64,000 nt of DNA, taken from assembly GCF_006228325.1 (NCBI RefSeq), contig NZ_CP040231.1, positions 817,001-881,000 on the forward strand. Direction: 5' to 3'. The translations under genes were made by a program, and so were the position numbers. How positions within the stretch are numbered: the stretch's first letter is position 1; each line of letters starts with the position of its first letter. This document shows positions 35,626 through 47,200 of the stretch, one piece after another. The notes beneath the pieces were generated by a model. The model had not been told where the DNA came from and searched no databases. It saw nothing but the letters and a program-made list of their open reading frames with translations. This DNA comes from Streptococcus sp. 1643 (GTDB taxonomy: Bacteria > Bacillota > Bacilli > Lactobacillales > Streptococcaceae).

Positions 35626-35672
35626 GAAGTGAGATGGAGGAATTCCTCCCAACTCTATCTCCATCTCATTTC
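35626..35672 (+). repeat. Intercistronic hairpin between lacE and lacG
   Basis: A 10-bp stem (35630-35639 with 35659-35668). Its left arm overlaps a perfect 14-bp palindrome GGAGGAATTCCTCC (35636-35649), giving two mutually exclusive folds. There is no U tract, so it may be an mRNA processing or stability element rather than a terminator. Confidence 0.65.
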
Positions 35673-35682
35673 TATTTCTTGA

Positions 35683-37101
<1,419 letters not shown>

Positions 37102-37110
37102 AATTCAACA

Positions 37111-37144
37111 AAAATTCCCCGCCACAAAGGCAGGGGAATTTTTA
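37111..37144. terminator. Bidirectional terminator between lacG and lacR
   Basis: AAAATTCCCC (37111-37120) pairs with GGGGAATTTT (37133-37142) around a 12-nt loop. A and T flanks on both sides serve the convergent genes lacG and lacR. Confidence 0.85.
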
Positions 37145-37918
37145 TGGTTTTGATAAAAGAATGGTTGTTTGTTTTGACAGGTCTTCAAATGTCTCCTGAC
37201 TCAGTTTGGAATCTGAAACGATGGTATCAATTTCTGAGATATTATAGAAATTGTAAAAATCAAACTTATTAAACTTACTGTGGTCTGCCAGTAAGTATTT
37301 TTTATTAGCATTATTCAAGGCGATTCGTTGCGCTTCGCCCTCTTCTTCACTGAAAGTAGCAATTGCCTTATCCTTAATACCATTACAGCTAACAAATGCC
37401 TTAGAAAACTGAAGGTTTGTCAAATCCTGCAAGGTGAGTGTCCCTACAAAAGCACCAGTGATAGAGCGATAATTTCCACCAATCAAGATTAAATCTGTTA
37501 GTTTTCGTTCGTTTAGGATGAGAAAAACAGGAAGACTGTTTGTTACAACACGAATATTATCAATTGGGAGCTCACGAGCAAAACATTCTAAGGTTGTTCC
37601 TGGCCCGATGAAAATAGTTTCACCTTCGTCAATCAAATGGCCGGCAAAACGGCTAATTTCTTGTTTTTCAGCAATCTGCAAGCCTTGTTTTTCAACATTT
37701 GAGCGTTCGTTGTTTAAGAGAGAACCTGTACGAAGTTTTTCAGCGCCACCATGCACACGGACCAGCAAATCCTTGTCTGCTAGTTCTTGTAAATAGCGGC
37801 GAGCTGTCATATCTGACACATCAAGACTCTCCATAATCTCTTTTACAGTAATAGTGCCTTTTGTGTTTACTGCTTCTAGAATACTATCTAGTTTTTCTTG
37901 CTTTAGCATCCTTATCAC
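37142..37918 (-). CDS. lacR: LacR, DeoR-family repressor of the lac/tagatose locus
   Basis: A 258-residue DeoR-family regulator. The N-terminal winged helix-turn-helix covers about residues 6-57 (KLDSILEAVNTKGTITVKEI, then DVSDMTARRYLQEL). The C-terminal effector domain resembles ribose-5-P isomerase (DEGETIFIGPGTTLECFARELP). The known LacR inducer is tagatose-6-P. It is transcribed convergently to the lac genes. The A-rich motif AACAAAATAAAACAAAAA upstream (37976-37993) recurs before gatABC, suggesting autoregulation. Confidence 0.92.
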   Translation of the reverse strand: MIRMLKQEKLDSILEAVNTKGTITVKEIMESLDVSDMTARRYLQELADKDLLVRVHGGAEKLRTGSLLNNERSNVEKQGLQIAEKQEISRFAGHLIDEGETIFIGPGTTLECFARELPIDNIRVVTNSLPVFLILNERKLTDLILIGGNYRSITGAFVGTLTLQDLTNLQFSKAFVSCNGIKDKAIATFSEEEGEAQRIALNNANKKYLLADHSKFNKFDFYNFYNISEIDTIVSDSKLSQETFEDLSKQTTILLSKP

Positions 37919-37975
37919 CTCGATTTCTACTATTATTATCTTACCATAAAACGCTCAATCAATCAAATAGAAAAA

Positions 37976-37993
37976 AACAAAATAAAACAAAAA
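37976..37993. promoter_or_regulatory. Putative LacR operator upstream of lacR
   Basis: AACAAAATAAAACAAAAA is identical over 18 bp to 25866-25883 in the gatABC promoter. It lies 58 bp before the lacR start codon. The function is inferred from this repetition and the AAACAAA-type motifs typical of DeoR-family LacR sites; low complexity weakens the case. Confidence 0.5.
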
Positions 37994-37995
37994 CA

Positions 37996-38033
37996 AAAAT
38001 ATCATGGTTGTTTTAAACAAACCATGATATTTT
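37996..38033 (-). terminator. Terminator after nrdF
   Basis: A perfect 14-bp stem (37996-38009 with 38020-38033). Read on the minus strand, its 3' arm ends in TTTT and is followed by a T-rich stretch, consistent with termination of nrdF transcripts. Confidence 0.8.
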
Positions 38034-38048
38034 GAATGTTTGGTCAAA

Positions 38049-39011
38049 TTAGTCTAAACCGTAGTTGTAATCCTCGTCTTGCATGGCTTCAACTTCACCA
38101 AGGAGGTAACCATTTCCGACTTGAGAGAAGAAGTCGTGGTTAGAAGTTCCTGTTGAGATTCCGTTCATAACGATTGGATTGACATCATCTGCTGAATCTG
38201 GGAAGAGTGGATCTTGTCCTAGGTTCATAAGAGCTTTATTGGCATTGTAACGAAGGAAGGTTTTAACTTCCTCAGTCCAGCCAACACCGTCATAGAGGCT
38301 TTCTGTATAGCCCTCTTCGTTCTCGTAGAGGGTGTAGAGCAGGTCGTACATCCATTCTTTGAGGTTTTCTTGCTCTTCTTCAGGCAATTCGTTAAAACCA
38401 AGTTGGAATTTGTAACCAATGTAGGTTCCGTGAACAGACTCATCACGGATGATTAGTTTAATGATTTCCGCAACGTTGGCCAGTTTGTTGTTACCAAGAT
38501 AGTAGAGTGGTGTAAAGAAACCAGAGTAGAAAAGGAAGGTTTCAAGGAAAACGCTGGCAACCTTCTTTTCAAGGGGGCTACCATTGAGGTAGATTTCATT
38601 GATAATTTCTGCTTTTCTTTGTAGGTAGGGATTAGTGTTGGTCCATTCAAAGATTTCTTCGATTTCAGCCTTGGTGTTTAAGGTAGAGAAGATAGAAGAA
38701 TAGGATTTTGCGTGGACAGATTCCATAAACTGGATGTTGTTGAAAACAGCTTCCTCATGCGGTGTACGGATGTCTGCGCGAAGCGCTTGAACTCCTGTTT
38801 CAGATTGCATGGTATCCAAAAGGGTCAAACCACCAAAGACTTTTCCTACCAAGTCTTTTTCTTTGTTTGATAGTTTTCTCCAGTCGTCTAGGTCATTTGA
38901 CAAGGGGATACGCGTATCGAGCCAGAATTGCTCTGTCAGCTTTTCCCAAGTTGATTTGTCGATGACATCTTCGATGGCATTCCAGTTAATGGCTTTGTAG
39001 TAAGTTTCCAT
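38049..39011 (-). CDS. nrdF: Class Ib ribonucleotide reductase small subunit NrdF
   Basis: A 320-residue R2F protein that holds the dimetal site and tyrosyl radical of the aerobic class Ib reductase. Metal-ligand helices are visible: LDTMQSETG, NIQFMESVHAKSYS (Glu and His) and IIRDESVHGTYIGY (Glu and His). It works with NrdE. It is separated from nrdE by 188 bp holding a terminator and a probable promoter, so it may be transcribed on its own. NrdI, needed to load manganese, is not in the window. Confidence 0.96.
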   Translation of the reverse strand: METYYKAINWNAIEDVIDKSTWEKLTEQFWLDTRIPLSNDLDDWRKLSNKEKDLVGKVFGGLTLLDTMQSETGVQALRADIRTPHEEAVFNNIQFMESVHAKSYSSIFSTLNTKAEIEEIFEWTNTNPYLQRKAEIINEIYLNGSPLEKKVASVFLETFLFYSGFFTPLYYLGNNKLANVAEIIKLIIRDESVHGTYIGYKFQLGFNELPEEEQENLKEWMYDLLYTLYENEEGYTESLYDGVGWTEEVKTFLRYNANKALMNLGQDPLFPDSADDVNPIVMNGISTGTSNHDFFSQVGNGYLLGEVEAMQDEDYNYGLD

Positions 39012-39089
39012 TTGAAATCTCTTTCTGTATGTAATAATGCGATTGCCGAATCATCTCTATTTTATCATAGTCTGAGAAGAGTATCGCAC

Positions 39090-39114
39090 AAAAAGTCGGA
39101 AGCCCGACTTTTTA
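39090..39114 (-). terminator. Terminator/attenuator between nrdE and nrdF
   Basis: AAAAAGTCGG (39090-39099) pairs with CCGACTTTTT (39104-39113) around a 4-nt loop. On the minus strand a T run follows, suggesting that part of nrdE transcription ends before nrdF. Confidence 0.75.
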
Positions 39115-39199
39115 GTTTTTCATAGTATAGATGCTTATTCCAGTCTAATACGGTGATTGAATTACTAATCTGAGAAAATGTGGTTGCTTCAGATAAAAA

Positions 39200-41359
39200 T
39201 TAAATCACACAACTTTCACATTGATTTGCGCCGACTTCTCCACCGTCGTCGGTAAAGGTACGGACGTAGTAGATAGACTTGATACCCTTGTTAAAGGCAT
39301 AGTTACGAAGGATAGATAGGTCACGTGTCGTTTGTTTGTTTTCTTTCTTCCATTCGTAAAGACCTTTTGGAATGTCGCTACGCATGAAGAGAGTGAGTGA
39401 AAGCCCTTGGTCCACGTGCTCTGTTGCAGCAGCGTAAACATCAATCACCTTGCGCATATCCATGTCGTAAGCAGAAGTGTAGTAAGGGATAGTATCTGTT
39501 GACAAACCTGCAGCTGGATAGTAGATTTTACCAATTTTCTTTTCTTGACGTTCTTCGATACGTTGTGTAATCGGGTGGATAGAAGCAGAAACGTCGTTGA
39601 TGTAGCTGATAGAACCATTTGGCGCTACAGCAAGGCGGTTTTGGTGATAAAGTCCATCTGCTTGAACCTTTTCGCGAAGTTCAGCCCAATCAGCAGCACT
39701 TGGAATAAAGACATCTTTGAAGAGTTCTTTAACACGGTCTGATTTTGGAACAAATTCACCAGTTACATACTTGTTGAAGTAGCTTCCGTTAGCATAATCT
39801 GATTTTTCAAAGTTGTGGAAGGTGATACCACGTTCGCGGGCGATATTGTTTGATTCTACCAAGGTCCAGTAGTTCATAAGCATAAAGTAGATGCTAGTGA
39901 ATTCAACAGACTCAGCTGATCCATATTCGATGAGTTGTTGGGCAAGGTAACTATGAAGCCCCATGGCACCAAGACCAAAGGTGTGAGCCAAACTGTTTCC
40001 GTGGTCGATAGTAGGAACAGCTACGATGTGTGAACTATCTGTAACGAAAGTTAAAGCACGAACCATCGCACGGATAGAACGACCAAAGTCAGGTGAAGTC
40101 ATCATGTTGACCACGTTGGTTGATCCAAGGTTACATGAAACGTCCGTTCCCATTTGAAGGAATTCTTGAGCATCGTTGATTAAGCTTGGTTCTTGAACTT
40201 GAAGAATCTCAGAACACAAGTTACTCATGATAATCTTTCCATCAACAGGATTTGCACGGTTAGCCGTATCAATGTTGACGACATAAGGGTAACCAGATTC
40301 TTGTTGCAATTTAGAGATTTCAGTTTCCAAATCACGCGCCTTGATTTTTGTCTTGCGGATATTTGGATTTGCGACCAATTCATCGTATTTTTCAGTGATG
40401 TCAATGTAGTTGAACGGTACACCATACTCAAGCTCTACAGAGTATGGGCTAAAGAGATACATTTCTTCATTTTTACGAGCTAATTCGTAGAATTTATCGG
40501 GCACCACAACTCCAAGTGAGAGGGTCTTAACACGAACCTTTTCATCGGCATTTTCTTTCTTAGTTGAAAGGAAAGAGATGATATCTGGGTGAAAGACATT
40601 GAGGTAGACAACCCCAGCACCTTGACGCTGACCCAATTGGTTAGAGTAAGAGAAGCTGTCTTCGAAAAGTTTCATAACTGGTACGACACCAGAAGCAGCA
40701 CCTTCATAACCTTTGATAGGAGCTCCAGCTTCACGAAGGTTGCTGAGGGAAATTCCCACACCACCACCGATACGTGAAAGTTGAAGGGCTGAGTTGATAG
40801 AACGTCCGATAGAGTTCATATCATCGGTTACTTGAATCAAGAAACAAGATACCAACTCCCCACGACGAGCACGGCCAGCATTCAAGAAGGAAGGAGTAGC
40901 AGGTTGGTAGCGTTGGTGGATGATTTCATTGGCAATATCAGTCGCAATGGCTTTATCCCCGTCTGCAAAGTAAAGTGCATTAAAGAAGACACGGTCTTCC
41001 ATACTTTCAAGGTAATATTCACCGTCATTAGTCTTCAAGGCATACTGGTTGTAAAACTTATAGGCAGCCATGAATGATTTGAATTGGAAGTTTTGATCCT
41101 TGATAAATTGATGCAATTCTTCCAAAAACTCTGGACGGTATTTCTTAAGAAATGCAGTTTCAATGTAGTTGTGTTCAATGAGGTAGTTGATTTTATCAGT
41201 GATTGAATCAAAAACCATGGTATTTGGAACTACATTTTCTTTAAAGAAGGCATCCAAGGCTTCCTTATCTTTATGAAGCATGATTTGTCCATTGACAGGA
41301 CGGTTGATTTCGTTATTGAGACGGAAGTAAGTTACGTCCTCAAGATGTTTTAATCCCAT
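39200..41359 (-). CDS. nrdE: Class Ib ribonucleotide reductase large subunit NrdE
   Basis: A 719-residue catalytic subunit that reduces ribonucleoside diphosphates. Active-site segments are visible: LVSCFLIQV (redox Cys), NLCSEI (thiyl Cys with Glu) and the C-terminal redox pair in the tail CESCVI. It lacks the N-terminal ATP cone of class Ia enzymes. AAGGGA precedes the ATG. It lies downstream of nrdH and is probably reduced by NrdH. Confidence 0.96.
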   Translation of the reverse strand: MGLKHLEDVTYFRLNNEINRPVNGQIMLHKDKEALDAFFKENVVPNTMVFDSITDKINYLIEHNYIETAFLKKYRPEFLEELHQFIKDQNFQFKSFMAAYKFYNQYALKTNDGEYYLESMEDRVFFNALYFADGDKAIATDIANEIIHQRYQPATPSFLNAGRARRGELVSCFLIQVTDDMNSIGRSINSALQLSRIGGGVGISLSNLREAGAPIKGYEGAASGVVPVMKLFEDSFSYSNQLGQRQGAGVVYLNVFHPDIISFLSTKKENADEKVRVKTLSLGVVVPDKFYELARKNEEMYLFSPYSVELEYGVPFNYIDITEKYDELVANPNIRKTKIKARDLETEISKLQQESGYPYVVNIDTANRANPVDGKIIMSNLCSEILQVQEPSLINDAQEFLQMGTDVSCNLGSTNVVNMMTSPDFGRSIRAMVRALTFVTDSSHIVAVPTIDHGNSLAHTFGLGAMGLHSYLAQQLIEYGSAESVEFTSIYFMLMNYWTLVESNNIARERGITFHNFEKSDYANGSYFNKYVTGEFVPKSDRVKELFKDVFIPSAADWAELREKVQADGLYHQNRLAVAPNGSISYINDVSASIHPITQRIEERQEKKIGKIYYPAAGLSTDTIPYYTSAYDMDMRKVIDVYAAATEHVDQGLSLTLFMRSDIPKGLYEWKKENKQTTRDLSILRNYAFNKGIKSIYYVRTFTDDGGEVGANQCESCVI

Positions 41360-41439
41360 AAAATTTCCCTTATCTAATTACAAAAGAAAGGCCTCTAAGT
41401 TAGCCCTAGAAGCAATCTCTTCTGGATGATGTACTAAGA

Positions 41440-41658
41440 TTATGCTAATTGTTTCAGTTTTCCTGGTTGGAAGCCTGAAAAGATTTCAGTTGGTGTTTGG
41501 ATAACAGGAGCAGCGCTGAAACCGAGCTCTTTAACTTGATCGATGTACTCTGGTTGCTCATCGAGATTGATCTCACGATAAGCGACATTGTTGCTGTCCA
41601 AGAAACGCTTGGTCATCTTACATTGGACACAGTTGTTTTTAGAATAAACGGTTACCAT
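41440..41658 (-). CDS. nrdH: NrdH glutaredoxin-like electron donor
   Basis: A 72-residue thioredoxin-fold protein with the redox pair C10-V-Q-C13 and the NrdH-type C-terminus (SGFQPGKLKQLA). It delivers electrons to NrdE. GAGGAG precedes the ATG. It is the first gene of the nrdHE unit, behind a strong promoter and NrdR-like boxes. Confidence 0.95.
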   Translation of the reverse strand: MVTVYSKNNCVQCKMTKRFLDSNNVAYREINLDEQPEYIDQVKELGFSAAPVIQTPTEIFSGFQPGKLKQLA

Positions 41659-41695
41659 TTTCGTAACTCCTCTTTCAAATATAGATTACTTTCTT

Positions 41696-41723
41696 AGTAT
41701 ATCAGAAAAAAAAACTTTGTCAA
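41696..41723 (-). promoter_or_regulatory. nrdH promoter
   Basis: On the minus strand, TTGACA (41723-41718), a 16-bp T-rich spacer and TATACT (41701-41696), 37 bp before nrdH. Confidence 0.8.
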
Positions 41724-41730
41724 ACTTTTT

Positions 41731-41788
41731 AAACTAAATCTTGTGCTAAAAAGTTACAGTTTCAAAAACAAAGCACAATATATAGTGT
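41731..41788. promoter_or_regulatory. NrdR boxes upstream of nrdHE
   Basis: GCACAATATATAGTGT (41773-41788) matches 15 of 16 positions of the NrdR box. A weaker copy (41731-41746, AAACTAAATCTTGTGC, 12 of 16) begins 42 bp away, four helical turns. NrdR represses ribonucleotide reductase operons when dATP is abundant. The boxes stand just upstream of the -35. Confidence 0.8.
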
Positions 41789-41930
41789 TTTGTCGGAGTG
41801 TAAAATTGGGTTTTCATTGAACTATCAAAGTTTATCAAAACAAAAAAACTATATACTGTATATTGGTAAGATAAATAGAAGATTTTCAGCAAGTTATCTG
41901 AAAGGAAATAGAAGAAAGTCCATAAAACAC

Positions 41931-41959
41931 TTGAAAAATAATCTAGAAGGTGATATAAT
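41931..41959 (+). promoter_or_regulatory. ptsHI promoter
   Basis: TTGAAA (41931-41936), a 17-bp spacer and TATAAT (41954-41959) with extended -10 TG. It lies 62 bp before ptsH. Confidence 0.85.
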
Positions 41960-42021
41960 ACAGTCTTGTAAGGGTTATCACATATAATCCAAAAAAGAAA
42001 TAACTAAAGGAGAGTCAAACT

Positions 42022-42285
42022 ATGGCTTCTAAAGATTTCCACGTAGTGGCAGAAACAGGTATTCACGCACGTCCAGCAACATTGTTGGTTCAAACAGCTA
42101 GCAAATTTGCTTCAGATATCACTCTTGAATACAAAGGTAAATCAGTAAACCTTAAATCTATCATGGGTGTTATGAGTCTTGGTGTTGGCCAAGGTGCTGA
42201 CGTTACAATTTCAGCTGAAGGTGCAGATGCTGACGACGCAATCGCTGCTATCACTGAAACTATGGAAAAAGAAGGATTGGCATAA
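42022..42285 (+). CDS. ptsH: Phosphocarrier protein HPr
   Basis: An 87-residue HPr with the phosphorylated His15 in [10 protein letters not shown] and the regulatory Ser46 in [12 protein letters not shown]. It carries phosphate from enzyme I to all PTS IIA proteins, including those of the lac and gat permeases here. In the Ser46-P form it is the CcpA corepressor. AAAGGAGAG precedes the ATG. Highly biased codons. Confidence 0.98.
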   Translation: MASKDFHVVAETGIHARPATLLVQTASKFASDITLEYKGKSVNLKSIMGVMSLGVGQGADVTISAEGADADDAIAAITETMEKEGLA

Positions 42286-42290
42286 GGAAA

Positions 42291-44024
42291 ATGACAGAAA
42301 TGCTTAAAGGAATCGCAGCATCTGACGGTGTTGCAGTTGCAAAAGCATATCTACTCGTTCAACCGGATTTGTCATTTGAGACTATTACAGTCGAAGATAC
42401 AAACGCAGAAGAAGCTCGCCTTGATGCCGCTCTACAAGCATCACAAGACGAGCTTTCTGTTATTCGTGAGAAAGCAGTAGGTACGCTTGGTGAAGAAGCT
42501 GCTCAAGTATTTGACGCTCACTTAATGGTTCTTGCTGACCCAGAAATGATCAGCCAAATCAAGGAAACAATCCGTGCGAAGAAAGTGAATGCAGAAGCAG
42601 GTCTGAAAGAAGTTACAGATATGTTTATCACTATCTTTGAAGGCATGGAAGACAACCCATACATGCAAGAACGCGCAGCGGATATCCGCGACGTGACAAA
42701 ACGTGTATTGGCAAACCTCCTTGGTAAAAAATTGCCAAACCCAGCTTCTATCAATGAAGAAGTGATCGTGATTGCGCATGACTTGACTCCTTCAGATACA
42801 GCTCAATTGGACAAAAACTTTGTAAAAGCTTTTGTAACAAACATTGGTGGACGTACAAGTCACTCAGCTATCATGGCACGTACACTTGAAATTGCAGCAG
42901 TATTGGGTACAAACAACATCACTGAAATCGTTAAAGACGGTGACCTTCTTGCCGTTAACGGTATCACAGGTGAGGTTATTATCAATCCAACAGATGAGCA
43001 AGCGGCTGAATTCAAGGCTGCTGGTGAAGCTTATGCGAAACAAAAAGCTGAATGGGCTCTCTTGAAAGATGCTAAAACAGTAACTGCTGATGGCAAACAC
43101 TTTGAATTGGCTGCCAACATCGGTACTCCAAAAGACGTTGAAGGTGTCAATGACAACGGTGCTGAAGCTGTTGGTCTTTATCGTACAGAGTTCTTGTACA
43201 TGGATTCTCAAGACTTCCCAACAGAAGACGAGCAGTACGAAGCTTACAAGGCTGTACTTGAAGGAATGAACGGTAAACCTGTTGTCGTTCGTACAATGGA
43301 TATCGGTGGAGATAAGGAACTTCCTTACTTCGATATGCCTCACGAAATGAACCCATTCCTTGGATTCCGTGCCCTTCGTATCTCTATCTCTGAGACTGGA
43401 GATGCTATGTTCCGCACACAAATCCGTGCCCTTCTTCGTGCGTCTGTTCACGGTCAATTGCGTATCATGTTCCCAATGGTTGCGCTCTTGAAAGAATTCC
43501 GTGCAGCGAAAGCAGTCTTTGACGAAGAAAAAGCAAACCTTCTTGCTGAAGGTGTTGCAGTTGCGGATAATATCCAAGTTGGTATCATGATCGAAATCCC
43601 AGCAGCAGCAATGCTTGCAGACCAATTTGCTAAAGAAGTTGACTTCTTCTCAATTGGTACAAACGACTTGATCCAATACACAATGGCAGCAGACCGTATG
43701 AACGAGCAAGTTTCATACCTTTACCAACCATACAACCCATCAATCCTTCGTTTGATTAACAACGTTATCAAAGCAGCTCACGCTGAAGGTAAATGGGCTG
43801 GTATGTGTGGTGAGATGGCTGGTGACCAACAGGCTGTTCCACTTCTTGTCGGAATGGGCTTGGATGAGTTCTCTATGTCAGCAACATCAGTACTTCGTAC
43901 ACGTAGCTTGATGAAGAAACTCGATACAGCTAAGATGGAAGAGTACGCAAACCGTGCCCTTACAGAATGCTCAACAATGGAAGAAGTTCTTGAACTTCAA
44001 AAAGAATACGTTAATTTTGATTAA
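42291..44024 (+). CDS. ptsI: PTS enzyme I (PEP-protein phosphotransferase)
   Basis: A 577-residue enzyme I: an N-terminal HPr-binding/phosphohistidine domain with [12 protein letters not shown] (active His near residue 189) and a C-terminal PEP-binding barrel ([32 protein letters not shown] with the catalytic Cys). It starts 5 bp after ptsH with AAGGA overlapping the ptsH stop, so translation is coupled. A terminator follows at 44033. Confidence 0.98.
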   Translation: MTEMLKGIAASDGVAVAKAYLLVQPDLSFETITVEDTNAEEARLDAALQASQDELSVIREKAVGTLGEEAAQVFDAHLMVLADPEMISQIKETIRAKKVNAEAGLKEVTDMFITIFEGMEDNPYMQERAADIRDVTKRVLANLLGKKLPNPASINEEVIVIAHDLTPSDTAQLDKNFVKAFVTNIGGRTSHSAIMARTLEIAAVLGTNNITEIVKDGDLLAVNGITGEVIINPTDEQAAEFKAAGEAYAKQKAEWALLKDAKTVTADGKHFELAANIGTPKDVEGVNDNGAEAVGLYRTEFLYMDSQDFPTEDEQYEAYKAVLEGMNGKPVVVRTMDIGGDKELPYFDMPHEMNPFLGFRALRISISETGDAMFRTQIRALLRASVHGQLRIMFPMVALLKEFRAAKAVFDEEKANLLAEGVAVADNIQVGIMIEIPAAAMLADQFAKEVDFFSIGTNDLIQYTMAADRMNEQVSYLYQPYNPSILRLINNVIKAAHAEGKWAGMCGEMAGDQQAVPLLVGMGLDEFSMSATSVLRTRSLMKKLDTAKMEEYANRALTECSTMEEVLELQKEYVNFD

Positions 44025-44032
44025 TCGAAAAG

Positions 44033-44062
44033 TCCTTGCAACCCAGTTGCAGGGATTTTTTT
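44033..44062 (+). terminator. Terminator of ptsHI
   Basis: A 10-bp stem (44033-44042 with 44046-44055, one G-U), 3-nt loop, then seven T. Confidence 0.9.
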
Positions 44063-44132
44063 AAGAACTTTCAAGAAAATCTTTCTTATATAAACTCCAT
44101 TCTAGAGAAAGTAGTGGTCAGAACAAAAATAC

Positions 44133-44194
44133 TTAACTGGTTCATAAAATTCTTGACAAGTTGCAAATTTAGGAGTAAACTATTAACCAGTTAA
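44133..44194 (+). promoter_or_regulatory. pht1 promoter with two AdcR-type zinc operators
   Basis: TTGACA (44153-44158), a 17-bp spacer and TAAACT (44176-44181). TTAACCAGTTAA (44183-44194) matches the AdcR motif TTAACYRGTTAA exactly and covers the start site. A one-mismatch copy TTAACTGGTTCA lies at 44133-44144. Expression is therefore expected under zinc shortage. Confidence 0.88.
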
Positions 44195-44266
44195 GTAATA
44201 GAGAGGAGTTTCTGCAATTTAGAAATGAATTGCAAATAGAAATATTAAAAAAGAAAGTGAGTTTCA

Positions 44267-47200
44267 ATGAAAATTAATAAAAAATACCTTGCTGGTTCTG
44301 CGGCAGCTTTAATTTTAAGTGTTTGCTCTTACGAGTTGGGACTGTATCAAGCTAGAACAGTCAAAGAAAATAATCGTGTTTCCTATATAGATGGAAAACA
44401 AGCAGCGCAGAAAACGGAAAATCTGACTCCTGATGAGGTCAGTAAAAAAGAAGGCATCAATGCCGAACAAATCGTCATCAAGATAACAGACCAGGGATAT
44501 GTCACTTCTCATGGAGACCACTATCATTATTACAATGGGAAGGTTCCTTATGACGCTATCATCAGTGAAGAGTTGCTGATGAAGGATCCAAACTACCAGC
44601 TCAAGGACGAGGATATTGTCAGTGAAATCAAGGGCGGTTATGTTATCAAGGTAGATGGAAAATACTATGTTTACCTTAAGGATGCTGCATATGCGGATAA
44701 TGTCCGTACGAAAGAAGAAATCAATCGGCAAAAACAAGAACATAGTCAGCATCGTGAAAGAGGGACTTCAGCAAACGATGGTGCGGTAGCCTTGGCACGT
44801 TCACAGGGACGCTACACCACAGATGATGGTTACATCTTTAATGCATCCGATATCATTGAAGATACTGGTGATGCTTATATCGTTCCTCATGGCGACCATT
44901 ACCATTACATTCCTAAGAGCGAGTTATCAGCCAGCGAATTGGCTGCTGCAGAAGCCTTTCTATCTGGAAAAGGTGGCCAATTAAGTACGGTTGAATACCG
45001 TTCAAGCAGGGGAGAAACAAGATCTAGTGTGAGAACTAGTTCATCTGAAACTCCTCAAAATCCTGCAACAGCTCCGGAGAGCCAAAATGAGGATTTAGCT
45101 AGTCTTCTTCAAGAATTATACGCTTTGCCACTTAGCCAACGTCATGTGGAATCTGATGGATTGGTATTTGACCCAGCACAGATTATAAAACGTACTGCCA
45201 ATGGTGTGGCAGTTCCTCATGGAGATCATTTCCATTTCATTCCTTATTCACAAATGTCTGCTTTGGAAGAAAAATTGGCTCGAAATTTACCAATTGGAGG
45301 TCAGCCAGTTCAAAGTCATTCTGACAATACGAAACCAAGCAGTACAGATAAACCAAGTTCAACACCAAGTTCACCGATTAAATCAAACTTTAATCTCAAT
45401 ACGCAGGCACCAAATCGAGGAACTGGAGGCGCTTATACAACGGATGATGGGTATGTCTTTAGTCCGACAGATGTGATTGAAGATACAGGTGACGCTTTTG
45501 TTGTACCGCACGGCAATCATTTTCACTATATACCTAAGAGTGATTTGTCAGCAGGAGAATTGGCTGCAGCCCAAGCCTATTGGAATGGTAAACAGGGTTC
45601 TCATTCTTCTACAAGCTCAAGTAAATCAAGTAGTGATAATGCTAAACCAGCCCAACCAAGTTTGACAGAGACTCCAAACCTGACTGTCACCCCAACATAT
45701 CATCAAAATCAAGGGGAAGATATCCCAACACTTTTAAGTGAATTGTATGCCAAACCTTTATCAGAACGCCATGTGGAATCTGATGGATTAGTCTTTGATC
45801 CGGCACAAATCATCAAACGTACAGCTAATGGTGTAGCAGTGCCTCACGGAGACCATTATCACTTTATTCCTTATTCACAAATGTCACCGCTGGAAGAAAA
45901 ATTGGCTCGTATGATAGCTATTAAGGGACAAAATGGCAGTGTCTTGTCAAGTGTTACTCCTCTGAAACCAGCCCCTACTACCAAACCTCTAGCACCAGTG
46001 GAAAATAAACCGACAGAATTTGATGTCAACCGGGTTGTTAGAAAAGTTGGTGATGGATATATTATCGAAGATAAGGGCGCTAGTCGTTATGTTCTAGCTA
46101 AAGACTTAGCCAAGGATAAGATTGACGCTATTGAAAATCTCTTGTCTAAGAAAACTCAAGAGACGCATGCCCTAGTTGCGAAGAAAGAAAATGTCGCTTC
46201 TCGTGACCAAGAATTTTATGATAAAGCATATAATTTATTGGCCGAGGCTCATAAAGCCTTGTCTGAAAACAAGGGGCGTACTTCTGACTTCCAAGCCTTA
46301 GACAAATTAGCAGAACGCTTGAATGATGAATCTTCTAATAAAGGAAAATTAGTAGATGATTTATTGGCATTCCTAGCACCAATTACCCATCCAGAGCGAC
46401 TTGGCAAGCCAAATTCTCAGATTGAGTATACTGAAGACGAAGTTCGTATTGCTCAATTAGCTGATAAGTATACAACGTCAGATGGTTACATTTTTGACGA
46501 ACATGATATAATCAGTGATGAAGGAGATGCATATGTAACGCCTCATATGGGCCATAGTCACTGGATTGGAAAAGACAGCCTTTCTGATAAGGAAAAAGTT
46601 GCAGCTCAATCCTATACTAAAGAAAAAGGTATCCTACCTCCATCTCCAGACGCAGATGTTCAAGCAAATCCAACTGGAGATAGTGCAGCAGCTATTTACA
46701 ATCGTGTGAAAGGGGAAAAACGAATTCCACTCGTTCGACTTCCATATATGGTTGAGCATACAGTTGAGGTTAAAAACGGTAATTTGATTATTCCTCATAA
46801 GGATCATTACCATAACATTAAATTTGCTTGGTTTGATGATCACACATACAAAGCTCCAAATGGCTATACCTTGGAAGATTTGTTTGCGACGATTAAGTAC
46901 TACGTCGAACACCCTGACGAACGTCCACATTCTAATGATGGATGGGGCAATGCCAGTGAGCATGTGTTAGGCAAGAAAGACCACAGTGAAGAACCAAATA
47001 AGAACTTCAAAGCGGACGAAGAGCTAGTAGAGGAAACACCTGCTGAGCCAGAAGTCCCTCAAGTAGAGACTGAAAAAGTAGAAGCCAAACTCAAAGAAGC
47101 AGAAGTTTTGCTTGCGAAAGTAACGGATTCTAGTCTGAAAGCTAATGCAACAGAAACTCTAGCTGGTTTACGAAATAATTTGACTCTTCAAACTATGGAT

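Noticed and set aside
37551..37560. CACGAATA resembling the SigX combox TACGAATA
   Set aside because: It lies inside lacR with one mismatch and no competence gene nearby.
41790..41987. 65-codon frame upstream of ptsH
   Set aside because: No ribosome site, basic low-information peptide, and it overlaps the NrdR box and ptsH promoter; treated as non-coding.
42864..43625. 253-codon open frame opposite ptsI
   Set aside because: It lies antisense to a highly codon-biased gene with firm homology. Its protein is Cys/His/Phe-rich nonsense without a ribosome site.
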